From positions 1 through 33,893 of the IMG/VR virus record IMGVR_UViG_3300017527_000444: a stretch of 33,893 nt of DNA. One strand, 5' to 3'. Positions 1 to 6,548 of this stretch are shown here, one piece after another. Source of the stretch: a virus. Made by a program: the position numbers and the translations under genes. Below the pieces are notes generated by a model that ran no database searches, was not told the DNA's origin, and worked only from the letters and a program-made list of their open reading frames with translations. How positions within the stretch are numbered: position 1 is the stretch's first letter; every line of letters begins with the position of its first letter.

Positions 1-1
1 G

Positions 2-43
2 ACTGAAATTAATAGTGAGTATAAGGAGATAATGAAAAGCTAA
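2..43 (+). CDS. C-terminal end of an upstream gene (partial)
   Basis: One frame is open from the left edge and ends in TAA at 41-43, giving 13 codons ending in KEIMKS. The TAA shares its last base with the ATG of the next gene (TAATG), the same coupling used throughout the window, so this is most likely the tail of a longer rightward gene. An in-frame ATG at 32-34 behind AAGGAG could only encode three residues. Nothing can be said about function. Confidence 0.5.
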   Translation, partial: TEINSEYKEIMKS

Positions 44-246
44 TGAATCCCAAAATAGGACTAAAAATCTGCATTGCTTACTGCTTCATCTCGGAGCTAA
101 TCACAGCCTTTAGGTTTGGCTTCTTTAATCATGTAGTAACCGCATTTAAAAGGATAGACCATGCAGTTACTTACCTATTCTTTTACTGGATAATTCTTGT
201 GAGTGTTTGGTTTATTCTAAAAATAGGAGATATTAAAAATGGATAA
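43..246 (+). CDS. small membrane protein, unknown function
   Basis: A 67-residue protein with a hydrophobic N-terminal third (about residues 5-28) and a strong membrane segment near the C-terminus (about 43-60), separated by a short basic loop. A two-pass inner-membrane protein is likely. The ATG is coupled to the preceding stop by TAATG, with AAGGAG lying 14 bases upstream inside that gene. Its end overlaps the following lipoprotein gene by 8 bases. I do not recognise a family. Its place before the replication genes suggests an accessory early protein. Confidence 0.6.
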   Translation: MNPKIGLKICIAYCFISELITAFRFGFFNHVVTAFKRIDHAVTYLFFYWIILVSVWFILKIGDIKNG

Positions 247-526
247 AAGGTTAATCGTTACAATCATTTTGTTTGTGTTTTGTGGATGTTCTGTTGACAG
301 ACCGTCACGTAGGGCGTACAATGCTAGCATGTATCAAAGACAATCGAGCCCACCATCTCATGAGGTAATAGAAGAAAGCCCGAACGGAGACTTGAAAGTA
401 AGAGTTAATGGGATTGAAACAACTGGTCGCTATGTGAACGAAAACGACCCAGAAGAAAAAGAGCTTAGGCAAATCATCGAAAGTGATGGGTATATCGCAA
501 ATGGAGGAACCCCCGCAGCATGGTAA
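239..526 (+). CDS. small lipoprotein, unknown function
   Basis: A 95-residue protein with a typical lipoprotein signal: basic start (MDKR), hydrophobic core (LIVTIILFVF) and a Cys at residue 17 preceded by Gly, consistent with SPase II processing. The mature part is polar, with Ser/Pro near the N-terminus and charged residues afterwards, and no recognised domain. AGGAG at 225-229 lies 9 bases before the ATG. It overlaps the previous gene by 8 bases and the next, a membrane protein with a coiled-coil tail, by 7. The small-lipoprotein plus membrane/coiled-coil pairing resembles a spanin pair, but the location and gene order are atypical. Confidence 0.65.
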   Translation: MDKRLIVTIILFVFCGCSVDRPSRRAYNASMYQRQSSPPSHEVIEESPNGDLKVRVNGIETTGRYVNENDPEEKELRQIIESDGYIANGGTPAAW

Positions 527-732
527 CTTTTCTTACAACAATTTCGTTCTGCCTCAGTGTCGTTGCTCTTCTGCTTGTCGTGGGAGCAGGAACACTGGCG
601 AATCGGCACGAGGCTAGGATAAAGGAACTTGAAGACTTTAGGAATAATCTACAAGCCATCTCTAATAATATAAAGGAGATTATTAAGATACATAACCAAA
701 AGCAAAAACAGACAGACGAGAAATGGAACTAA
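520..732 (+). CDS. small protein with N-terminal membrane helix and coiled coil
   Basis: A 70-residue protein: one N-terminal transmembrane helix (about residues 4-26) followed by a charged helical segment with heptad-like spacing (about 31-62), probably a coiled coil. The topology is like an inner-membrane spanin or a small membrane-anchored coiled-coil protein. ATG overlaps the stop of the upstream lipoprotein gene (ATGGTAA), and its 3' end overlaps the helicase start by 10 bases. GGAGG at 502-506 is 13 bases from the ATG, so coupling probably helps initiation. No family is recognised. Confidence 0.55.
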   Translation: MVTFLTTISFCLSVVALLLVVGAGTLANRHEARIKELEDFRNNLQAISNNIKEIIKIHNQKQKQTDEKWN

Positions 733-2132
733 CATATAAAATAAAACCCTGGTCACACCAAAAGGAAACAATTGAAAGGTGCGAGGACAAGAACGCTTTC
801 GCCATTTTCCATGAAGTAGGAACAGGGAAGACCGCAACCATGATTAATATCATGCGACAGAAATTCTACCAAAACGGTCGTATGCTTAAGGTTCTTATCG
901 TTTGCCCCTTGGTCGTATGCGAGAACTGGCGCAGGGAGATAGTATTACATGCCGCCGAGAATCTCTCTAAGGGGGTTCTTGTCGCCACGGGAAACGACAA
1001 GGAAAAGATAAAGACCTTCGAGAATGATTTTAAAAGCATTTTTATTACGAATATCGACTCCCTTGCTCGCCCCTTAGTCTGGGAAGCAATAAAGAAACGA
1101 GATTGGGAAATGCTTATTTTGGATGAAAGCCATCAAGCAAAAACCCCCTCAGCTAAAAGAACTAAGAAGATAATAGCCCTATCCCGAAAGACTAAATACC
1201 GATTCCTTATGACGGGAACTCCAGCACCCAACTCACTACTCGATCTCTGGTCGCAATTCATGATCCTAAGTCCTGGCATTTTGGGAGATGATTATTTCTC
1301 CTTCCGTAATAGATGGTTTATGGATGAAAACAAAAACTGGAAGGGTAAGAAGTCTTTCCCCAAGTGGGTAATTAAACCAGGCTCGCAAGATAAGGTTGAC
1401 CGTTTAATCAACCCCCACTGCTCTAAAGTTAAAAAGAAAGACGTGCTAGACCTGCCTCCTTTGGTCTTCTCTAATCGCTTTGTTGAACTAACAGGACAGC
1501 AAAAGCAACATTATCAAGACATGGAGAGGGACTTCATAACTTACATAAACGACAAGGCTTGCGTTGCTGAATTGGCGATGACCAAACTTCAAAGGTTACA
1601 GCAAATCCTCTGTGGTATAGTCAAAACCGAAGACGGTAAAATCCATAAAATCCCTTGCGCTAAAAAAGTAGCAATCGAAGAACTCCTTGAGAGTATTACC
1701 ACAAGTGACAAAGTAATCATTTGGACTAACTTCATTGATACCTATACAGACCTTTTTGAAATCTGTAAGAAATTAAAAATAAAGTACAACTCTATCGTCG
1801 GTAAACAGTCCAACGAAGTAAGGCAGCGCAACATTGACCTCTTCAGCGAAGACGAAGAATACCGCGTGATGATAGCGAACCAACAAGCAGGGGGGATAGG
1901 TATCAATCTAGTTTCTGCCAGTTACATGATTTACTATGGGAAAACCTTTAACTCAGTTCACGATATACAAAGCGAAGGGAGGGCTTATCGTGGAGGGAGT
2001 GAAAGGCATAGTAAGATAACCCGTATCGACTTAATTACGAAAGGGACGGTCGATGAACAAGTAACAACCGCTTTAAGGGAGAAGGCAGAATTGAACAACT
2101 TTTTATTAACATTGAGGAAACATTATGGTTAA
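723..2132 (+). CDS. SNF2-type DEAD/DEAH-box helicase
   Basis: A 469-residue superfamily 2 ATPase of the SNF2/Rad54-like class, close to the usual 450-550 residues of phage members. Visible motifs in order: a Q-motif-like HQKETI at 12-17, Walker A GTGKT at 33-37, a Walker B variant DESH at 134-137, motif III TGTPAPNSLLDL near 180, and the C-terminal lobe with GGIGINL followed by QSEGRAYRGG (motifs V and VI, arginine finger). Such proteins use ATP to translocate on duplex DNA. In phages they sit in replication or recombination operons, as here beside a likely ssDNA-binding protein and a VRR-NUC nuclease. A specific substrate cannot be inferred. Overlaps the next gene by 8 bases. Confidence 0.93.
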   Translation: MELTYKIKPWSHQKETIERCEDKNAFAIFHEVGTGKTATMINIMRQKFYQNGRMLKVLIVCPLVVCENWRREIVLHAAENLSKGVLVATGNDKEKIKTFENDFKSIFITNIDSLARPLVWEAIKKRDWEMLILDESHQAKTPSAKRTKKIIALSRKTKYRFLMTGTPAPNSLLDLWSQFMILSPGILGDDYFSFRNRWFMDENKNWKGKKSFPKWVIKPGSQDKVDRLINPHCSKVKKKDVLDLPPLVFSNRFVELTGQQKQHYQDMERDFITYINDKACVAELAMTKLQRLQQILCGIVKTEDGKIHKIPCAKKVAIEELLESITTSDKVIIWTNFIDTYTDLFEICKKLKIKYNSIVGKQSNEVRQRNIDLFSEDEEYRVMIANQQAGGIGINLVSASYMIYYGKTFNSVHDIQSEGRAYRGGSERHSKITRIDLITKGTVDEQVTTALREKAELNNFLLTLRKHYG

Positions 2133-2613
2133 AAAACAAGACGAAACGTGGGGCGTAGGTAAAGAGGAACTGCATAAAAATGCTGACGAATACGAACTCG
2201 GCAATCTGGGAGAACTACTAAACACCATTGGAGAGCTTAAGATCAGGGAGAAGGAACTTAAGACCGAACTAGACGAGGTTAAAGAGAAACTAAAACCCTA
2301 TACGGCTAAGGCAAAAAGCTTCCTCGGTGAAATGGAAATTGAGCAATTGAGAAGCTCTAAGTGTTTGTTCACACTCAAGGAGGACATTAGCGTCTCTATG
2401 CCAACGGGTACAAATTGGGAAACCTTTGTCCAGTGGGCGAAGAAAGAGGGACATTGGGACGTTCATGCAACCATGAGCGCGGCTGCTGTAGGTGCTCTCT
2501 ACAAAAGCCTTAAGGAACAAGCAGAGCTAAAGGGCGAGTTAGACAACTTTGAAGTGCCAGGTATCAAGCCAGGGACTTTTAAGAAAATGACTATTACGCC
2601 AAAGGGAAAATGA
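2125..2613 (+). CDS. conserved phage protein with N-terminal coiled coil
   Basis: A 162-residue soluble protein. Residues about 25-60 form a Leu/Glu/Lys-rich heptad region. A compact C-terminal part follows, with aromatic and small residues (TNWETFVQWAKKEGHWDV, then a helix with ALYKSL) and a terminal strand ending KKMTITPKGK. From memory, this layout of coiled coil plus a domain describing a two-stranded element and a helix is common in phage operons next to helicases and SSB-like genes, where it is usually left uncharacterised. ATG overlaps the helicase stop, and its own stop overlaps the next ATG (ATGA). Role in replication or recombination is inferred from context only. Confidence 0.8.
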   Translation: MVKKQDETWGVGKEELHKNADEYELGNLGELLNTIGELKIREKELKTELDEVKEKLKPYTAKAKSFLGEMEIEQLRSSKCLFTLKEDISVSMPTGTNWETFVQWAKKEGHWDVHATMSAAAVGALYKSLKEQAELKGELDNFEVPGIKPGTFKKMTITPKGK

Positions 2614-2897
2614 GACGAGTCGATCACTGGATGAAACAACGACGACTGAAGATGGGGGTTCCATTAGAAGTCTTAGTTGAGAGGATAAGCAAGAGAAAGC
2701 AAGTTGGTGTCAAGGATGTTTTAAAAATCGAGCTAGGACAAGCAAGTACCGAGCTAGAATGCTTATACTGCCTTGCCCTGACAGACGATATTAAACCACC
2801 TGATCCACGACTTGTTAAGAAAAACAATAAAAAAGGAAAGAAAAAAAATGACAAAGAAACAAGAGGTCGCAAAAAAGGAACAAAACGAAGTGGCTGA
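2610..2897 (+). CDS. small basic protein, HTH-like core with AT-hook-like tail
   Basis: A 95-residue protein starting at an ATGA overlap with the previous gene. Residues about 8-55 look helical and weakly resemble an Xre-type helix-turn-helix (a leading basic helix, GVPLEVL, then short helices). The last 30 residues are strongly Lys/Arg-rich and include RGRKKG, close to the AT-hook core RGRP. A small DNA-binding protein is a reasonable guess. Its last 50 bases overlap the start of the next gene in another frame, and that gene's ribosome site lies in this lysine-coding tract. No family can be assigned with confidence. Confidence 0.6.
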   Translation: MRRVDHWMKQRRLKMGVPLEVLVERISKRKQVGVKDVLKIELGQASTELECLYCLALTDDIKPPDPRLVKKNNKKGKKKNDKETRGRKKGTKRSG

Positions 2898-3600
2898 AAT
2901 GGACATGGGATGGGGGGCTGCTGAAAACTTCGACCCTCAAGATTTGATGCTTAGTAAAATTTGGTTGATGCACCCATTGTCTGACATGGTGGAAAACGAA
3001 GAGGCCGTTTCCGGTGAACTTCGAGACTCCATCAGCAAGGAACTATTAGGAGATAACAAAACCCCCTTTGAGGTTGTTGTCTTCTCTATGTATAAGACAT
3101 TGTTGACACTACGTGGCGACAAGCGTTCCCCTACGAAAGTTGATATAGAACCCCTCACCGTGACTAATGCTGGACTTCCCTTCACTGGAACTGACGAGGA
3201 TGGGGAAGAAGTTCACAGAAGCCATTGCTATAATTTCTATGTATTGCCAGTGAACGAAATCGACATTGCGCTACCTATGGTTGTTACCATGAGGAACACT
3301 TCCGTAAAAGTGGCTAAACGACTAATGACCGACTTTAAGAGATTCGAACAAGTTGGTAGAAATAGCGCAGGGTTTATCGTCAAGTTAAAGAACGCTAAAG
3401 AAGAGAACAAAAAGGGCGACAAATACCTCGTTTTTGATTATGAAGTGGGGAGACAAACAACAAATGAGGAGCTTGCAATTGCTTTCAAATGGTACAAGAA
3501 CCTTAAAGACACAACCATTAAAGTAGATGATAGCGATCTCACAGGTGAAACACCAACCGAAACAGAGAACGCATCTACCGATGATGACCAACTTTATTAG
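2848..3600 (+). CDS. putative single-stranded DNA-binding protein
   Basis: A 250-residue protein. I chose ATG 2848 (MTKKQEV) because AAAGGAAAG lies directly upstream. The in-frame start at 2812 has no such site and lies deep in the preceding gene. The body alternates strands and helices, with a conserved-looking middle (residues about 75-110, FEVVVFSMYKTL, and about 135-190, NFYVLPVN then VTMRNTSVKVAKRL). The last 30 residues are acidic and end DDDQLY, reminiscent of the acidic tail of SSB proteins that recruits partners. In other phages, proteins of this layout sit between helicase and nuclease genes and are assigned as SSB-like. Here that assignment rests on memory and context, not on a motif. 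GAGGAAG at its end serves the next gene. Confidence 0.6.
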   Translation: MTKKQEVAKKEQNEVAEMDMGWGAAENFDPQDLMLSKIWLMHPLSDMVENEEAVSGELRDSISKELLGDNKTPFEVVVFSMYKTLLTLRGDKRSPTKVDIEPLTVTNAGLPFTGTDEDGEEVHRSHCYNFYVLPVNEIDIALPMVVTMRNTSVKVAKRLMTDFKRFEQVGRNSAGFIVKLKNAKEENKKGDKYLVFDYEVGRQTTNEELAIAFKWYKNLKDTTIKVDDSDLTGETPTETENASTDDDQLY

Positions 3601-3609
3601 GAGGAAGAA

Positions 3610-3783
3610 ATGAAATTGAATTTGTTGGAACCAAAAGCGGATAGAGCCGTAAACTTGCATGTGCAAGTACAGCAAAAGAATGACAATTACCTAAACAAGC
3701 TTAAAAAAGAAACAGGCTACAACAAAGGGGAGATTGTAGATATGCTTTTGAACGCTTGTCGAGAGGGTAAAATCAAACTGTGA
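3610..3783 (+). CDS. small ribbon-helix-helix-like protein
   Basis: A 57-residue ORF with an excellent ribosome site (AGGAGGAAGAA then ATG at 3610). It has the size and order of a ribbon-helix-helix protein: a short strand (NLHVQVQ, about 15-21), a first helix (NDNYLNKLKKETG, about 25-37), a turn starting with Asn, and a second helix (KGEIVDMLLNACREG). RHH proteins are dimeric DNA binders that act as repressors or antitoxins. No toxin gene is evident next to it, so a regulator of this operon is the simpler guess. The final CTGTGA gives a 4-base overlap with the GTG start of the nuclease. Confidence 0.75.
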   Translation: MKLNLLEPKADRAVNLHVQVQQKNDNYLNKLKKETGYNKGEIVDMLLNACREGKIKL

Positions 3784-4151
3784 AGCCAGAAACCAGGTTC
3801 ACAGATAGGGCAATGAAAGCTTTACGAGCGATTCCTGAGAGCGAATGGATTAAGATTCAACAGGTTGGCAAACGAGGCGATGCCGATGTCTTCGGCGTCG
3901 TTTCTGGTTTGTTTTATAGTGTTGAAATTAAGACAAAGCTACGACCCATAAAGCGTTACGAGAAGCTTCAAATGTATAAGCAACGAAGGATAGCGCAAGT
4001 AGGGGGCGCGGTCGTTTTAATGACACAAGATAATTGGAGACATCACATTGAACAAATCAGAAGAAGACAAAGATTACAAAAAGAATACGGCAAATTTGGA
4101 GCCAGAGAGTTTGAAAGAGTTGTGTCAGAGATTCGTTTGTTCCCTAGTTGA
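3780..4151 (+). CDS. VRR-NUC domain nuclease
   Basis: A 123-residue PD-(D/E)XK-type nuclease of the VRR-NUC family, the usual size for stand-alone phage members. Visible motifs: Glu4 in the N-terminal helix, GDAD at 33-36 with the catalytic Asp36 (GxPD in the family, Ala here in place of Pro), VEIKT with Glu49 and Lys51, and Gln64 in the following helix, then VGGAVVLMT. Family members cleave structured or branched DNA such as Holliday junctions in replication and packaging. GTG start overlapping the previous TGA. The last 104 bases also encode the start of the next gene in another frame. Confidence 0.85.
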   Translation: MKPETRFTDRAMKALRAIPESEWIKIQQVGKRGDADVFGVVSGLFYSVEIKTKLRPIKRYEKLQMYKQRRIAQVGGAVVLMTQDNWRHHIEQIRRRQRLQKEYGKFGAREFERVVSEIRLFPS

Positions 4152-4452
4152 AGCTATCCATTGTTGCCCCCTTTCGAATCCAACATCACTCAAGGGGGCA
4201 AAGGAGACAGCCGCCGAAGCCCTGGAAGAAATTCTTGTAACTGTTATGTTTGGAGAAGTCGAACCACAACGGTATCTCGTTTCCCTCAAAAAACGGGTGC
4301 ACGAAGGGGAGGCTGCTGGCTGGTCTGATTCTTTCTTGCAAATTGAAACAATAACAAACGATGTTGATGAAATCAATAAGATAATAATGGAAACATTCAA
4401 TCCAACTAGCAGTCGATATTATTTGATTGAAAAAGTCGAGCTAAAGCTATGA
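4048..4452 (+). CDS. hypothetical protein with long out-of-frame overlap
   Basis: A 134-residue protein, if translation begins at TTG 4048, which follows GGAGA (4037-4041) at a spacing of 6-7. That start lies 104 bases inside the nuclease gene. Content: an acidic N-terminus, a helical middle with two Cys in a row (CCPLS), and a C-terminal half of mixed strands and helices ending VEKVELKL. No family is recognised. Downstream coupling is clear: its TGA overlaps the next ATG (ATGA). A later start just after the nuclease stop would shorten it by about 35 residues, so the N-terminus is uncertain. Confidence 0.55.
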   Translation: MNKSEEDKDYKKNTANLEPESLKELCQRFVCSLVEAIHCCPLSNPTSLKGAKETAAEALEEILVTVMFGEVEPQRYLVSLKKRVHEGEAAGWSDSFLQIETITNDVDEINKIIMETFNPTSSRYYLIEKVELKL

Positions 4453-4634
4453 GAGAGAAGACACCAGAAAAGGATGTAATAATTTTCGAGATTCCTCATG
4501 CCCTATGGTATGTTATTAAAGTTGTGTTTTTTTGCGCCCTGATATTCGTATGCAGTTATTTCGGATCTCAATTTTACCTATCTCAACAAATGTCTAATCC
4601 CCATGAAGTATCTGAGCAAAATCTTACCCCTTAA
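4449..4634 (+). CDS. single-pass membrane protein, unknown function
   Basis: A 61-residue protein: charged N-terminus (about 10 residues), one strong transmembrane segment (about residues 18-42, rich in Val, Phe, Ile, with two Cys), and a short polar C-terminus. Starts at an ATGA overlap with the previous gene. Its last 32 bases overlap the start of the metalloprotease-like lipoprotein gene in another frame, so both are probably co-translated. No family is recognised. It could accompany that exported protein, but this is guesswork. Confidence 0.55.
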   Translation: MREKTPEKDVIIFEIPHALWYVIKVVFFCALIFVCSYFGSQFYLSQQMSNPHEVSEQNLTP

Positions 4635-5142
4635 GCTACTCCTTGTTTTCTTTGTCGCTTGTGGCACAGGCGACTCGGAGAAGCATGTCTCCGTGGTTAG
4701 CCGTTCCATACACAACGATTTAATCGAGGATGCTGTAAACTACTGCAATGAAATCTTTGCTTCTAATGGTGCAACGGTGACTTGTTATTTGGCAGAAAAA
4801 TGCGATGAGCATTGCGTTCAAATAGTCGATGGTAAAATATATCACAAGGGAAACCTAGTTGCTGGTTATGCAGACAATGGGGATGCGGTCGTGTCCACCT
4901 GGTGGCTTTCTAATTACCCCTACATCTCGCAACATGAATCATTAGGTGAAACAATTGCCCACGAAATGGGGCATATCTTCTACCTTAAGCATTGGGAATG
5001 CCCTTCAAGTAAAACAATTTGGGAATGCTGCATTGATGAGGATTATTATCGGAATCTAATGTGGAGAAGGCAACAGTGTGGATACCCTCACCGACCAAGA
5101 ACTGATTTAAACTTCCGACAATTATCAATTCTAGGGGGATGA
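4603..5142 (+). CDS. metzincin-like zinc metalloprotease lipoprotein
   Basis: A 179-residue predicted lipoprotein. A hydrophobic signal with FVAC places the lipidated Cys at residue 20. A zinc-protease signature follows: HEMGHIFYLKH (His120, Glu121, His124, His130), the HExxHxxxxxH spacing of metzincins but with Tyr where they normally have Gly. NLM at 151-153 could be the Met-turn, about 23 residues after the third His, as in matrixin-like enzymes. Eight or more Cys in the mature part (48, 61, 67, 71, 133, 142, 143 and later) suggest disulphides and thus an extracytoplasmic location. It ends the rightward operon. No clear ribosome site precedes ATG 4603. A host-envelope or virion-surface protease is plausible; the substrate is unknown. 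Confidence 0.75.
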   Translation: MKYLSKILPLKLLLVFFVACGTGDSEKHVSVVSRSIHNDLIEDAVNYCNEIFASNGATVTCYLAEKCDEHCVQIVDGKIYHKGNLVAGYADNGDAVVSTWWLSNYPYISQHESLGETIAHEMGHIFYLKHWECPSSKTIWECCIDEDYYRNLMWRRQQCGYPHRPRTDLNFRQLSILGG

Positions 5143-5274
5143 GCGTTTTCGCTTTTTAAATTTCTTAAACCCCTGCACTCCCTTTCGCCAAAGATAACGA
5201 AGGAGATAGAACAAGGGCTTAAGAGGAATTAAAGGCCTAGGGGGTTTCTTCCCTAAATCTTTAAAGCTACCCAT
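5131..5274 (-). CDS. small highly basic protein at end of the late operon
   Basis: A 47-codon ORF starting 2 bases after the stop of the holin-like gene (TAA TC ATG), so re-initiation is likely; there is no distinct ribosome site. It is rich in Lys/Arg, with a Pro-rich N-terminal stretch, an amphipathic middle (PLFYLLRYLWRKG) and a basic C-terminus (KKFKKRKRSSP). Its last 12 bases overlap the end of the convergent metalloprotease gene. A basic amphipathic peptide could bind membranes or nucleic acid. It could also be a chance ORF, as it fills the only non-coding gap between the two operons. Confidence 0.45.
   Translation of the reverse strand: MGSFKDLGKKPPRPLIPLKPLFYLLRYLWRKGVQGFKKFKKRKRSSP
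5142..5157. terminator. weak candidate terminator at the convergent junction
   Basis: AGCG-TTTT-CGCT (5142-5153) forms a 4-bp GC-rich hairpin followed by TTTTT on the + strand, starting at the last base of the rightward operon's stop codon. It is the only terminator-like element I see between the convergent operons. The stem is short, and the region is also coding on the minus strand. Confidence 0.3.
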
Positions 5275-5276
5275 GA

Positions 5277-5567
5277 TTAATCAGTTACGGCTTCGGGATC
5301 ATAGTGCAACTTTTTCAACCCTTTGTGGACCAATCCTGTAAGGGTAACTCCCAGACCAAGATTAAAAAGGTCGGCTGCTCCCATATCTTTAAGCATTTCA
5401 ATCAAGGCCAGCACGAGCGGAGTCGCGGGGTTATCGGGCCAAACTTGAGCCACTACCCCCAGAATCAAGAGTATTGCCCCTAGATATGTCTTCTTGTTAT
5501 TCGCAGGGAGCTTGTCGAGAAGCCCCTTGAGAAATTTAGTTACAATTAAGTTTTTTAACCAATTCAT
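5277..5567 (-). CDS. putative holin-like membrane protein
   Basis: A 96-residue protein with an amphipathic basic N-terminus, a membrane segment at about 28-44 (TYLGAILLILGVVAQVW) and a second hydrophobic stretch at about 50-80 (PLVLALIEML, then LFNLGLGVTLTGLV), ending in a short charged tail. The KKTYLGA start of the first helix and overall size resemble small phage holin-like proteins. Holins permeabilise the inner membrane at lysis. GAGG precedes ATG by 4-5 bases. It follows the tail-anchored protein gene with a 6-base gap. The coiled-coil/TM protein at 6545-6739 is the competing holin candidate. Confidence 0.5.
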   Translation of the reverse strand: MNWLKNLIVTKFLKGLLDKLPANNKKTYLGAILLILGVVAQVWPDNPATPLVLALIEMLKDMGAADLFNLGLGVTLTGLVHKGLKKLHYDPEAVTD

Positions 5568-5573
5568 GATTCC

Positions 5574-5876
5574 TCAGATGGCTAGTGTCATTAATAAACA
5601 AGGGGCACTGTAGTAAATAGCGAGACCAAGAATCACCCCTATCGCTAAACTCGCTACAAGTATCTTAGCATATTCTGAGCTAGACGACTTAGGAGAATTG
5701 TCGAGTTCGGTTTTTTCGGGGTCTAGATTCCCCTTTGAGTCCCTGACTGGAGTAACTCCCTTTCGAGGAGGTAATTTTAGTGGCTCTTCTTCTTTCCGCC
5801 GAGTTTTCGGCAAAATATAGGTATTGTCCCCGTCGAGACTACCTCCTGATTTACGAACAACCCCCACAGGAGGCAT
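5574..5876 (-). CDS. tail-anchored membrane protein, unknown function
   Basis: A 100-residue protein whose first 68 residues are polar, Pro/Lys/Arg-rich and probably unstructured (KTRRKEEEPLKLPPRKG). The last 30 form one strong transmembrane segment (ILVASLAIGVILGLAIYY) followed by a few hydrophobic residues, so it looks C-terminally anchored. ATG 5876 lacks its own ribosome site but shares a base with the stop of an 11-codon micro-ORF (TAATG) that does have one. It belongs to a run of small membrane proteins after the fibre genes. No family is recognised. Confidence 0.6.
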   Translation of the reverse strand: MPPVGVVRKSGGSLDGDNTYILPKTRRKEEEPLKLPPRKGVTPVRDSKGNLDPEKTELDNSPKSSSSEYAKILVASLAIGVILGLAIYYSAPCLLMTLAI

Positions 5877-5911
5877 TAAGGTCTACACCCATTCCGGACT
5901 AATTCTATCAT
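5876..5911 (-). CDS. 11-residue micro-ORF, likely translational coupler
   Basis: MIELVRNGCRP. ATG at 5911 overlaps the stop of the upstream small membrane gene (ATGA) and has GGAG 7 bases upstream. Its TAA shares a base with the ATG of the tail-anchored protein gene (TAATG), which has no good ribosome site of its own. The arrangement suggests it delivers ribosomes to the next gene rather than making a functional peptide. Confidence 0.4.
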   Translation of the reverse strand: MIELVRNGCRP

Positions 5912-6051
5912 GATGTGTCTCCTTGAAGAAAAAGCGTGATTAAATAAATGCAGAGGGGCAGGGTTGCGCCCAAGGTCAAGCCGAGGAGGAGTCCTTGAAG
6001 AAATCTCCAGGCTTCAATAAACTCCCCTATTTTTACAGGAAAATAAGACAT
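5908..6051 (-). CDS. 47-residue membrane protein
   Basis: MSYFPVKIGEFIEAW is followed by one long hydrophobic segment (about residues 18-43, with LLLGLTLGATLPLCIYLITLF). The ATG overlaps the stop of the lipoprotein gene upstream (TGATG), and the stop overlaps the micro-ORF start (ATGA), so it lies in a fully coupled chain. The small size and single helix (or a helical hairpin broken at the Pro) fit a holin, antiholin or similar lysis accessory. No family is recognised. Confidence 0.6.
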   Translation of the reverse strand: MSYFPVKIGEFIEAWRFLQGLLLGLTLGATLPLCIYLITLFLQGDTS

Positions 6052-6548
6052 CAATCTACTCTAGCCCAAGGCGTGGAAACTTGCCAAGCGCAATCTTGGG
6101 AACCATCGTTGCATACCAAAAGAGCAGGCGCAGCATAAGCACTGCCAGGTCTACTTGCTCGCCAGTGTTGTCTTTGTCCATTATGAACCCCCGCCCACGT
6201 TAAAGGATCAGCAACATAACCATCAAAGACCGTACAATACTCAAACTTCTTATGATAAGATTCTGGCAACAAGACTACTAAATTATAATTAGACTCGCTC
6301 TCCGGCTTCCACAAAAAACCATTAGCCCCATCAGGTGGAAAGTTAGTGCCTGAACAAGTGGGATTCGTGGGGTCGGGTTCGATGGTTGTCGTCGTTGTTT
6401 TTGTAGAATCGTTTAGGTCAACAATATCGATTGTATCCTCGATGACTGTTTCTGTATCCTCTAGTATTTCCTTTACTTCACCACAACCCCAGACCACCAA
6501 AGCAACGACCAATGTTATGACAATTTGTGCAAATTTAATATTTATCAT
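6051..6548 (-). CDS. lipoprotein with Thr-rich linker and C-terminal beta-rich domain
   Basis: A 165-residue predicted lipoprotein: hydrophobic signal ending VVWGC with lipidated Cys22, an acidic helical stretch (about 24-48), a Thr/Pro linker (KTTTTTIEPDPTNPT), then a Cys-containing domain of about 100 residues starting GFLWKPESES and containing VVLLPESY, NGQRQHWR and RPGSAYAAP. The latter resembles a small beta-sandwich found, from memory, in uncharacterised bacterial and phage surface proteins. Far larger than a usual outer-membrane spanin. ATGA overlap with the upstream coiled-coil/TM gene and TGATG overlap with the next. Outer-membrane display in the lysogen or a lysis role are both possible. 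Confidence 0.65.
   Translation of the reverse strand: MINIKFAQIVITLVVALVVWGCGEVKEILEDTETVIEDTIDIVDLNDSTKTTTTTIEPDPTNPTCSGTNFPPDGANGFLWKPESESNYNLVVLLPESYHKKFEYCTVFDGYVADPLTWAGVHNGQRQHWRASRPGSAYAAPALLVCNDGSQDCAWQVSTPWARVD

Noticed and set aside
3610-4151. Toxin-antitoxin pair formed by the RHH protein and the next gene
   Set aside because: The following gene is a recognisable VRR-NUC nuclease of replication operons, not a toxin.
5238-5255. TAGGG/CCCTA hairpin near the convergent junction
   Set aside because: It is a 5-bp stem with no T-run next to it on either strand, so it is not a convincing terminator.
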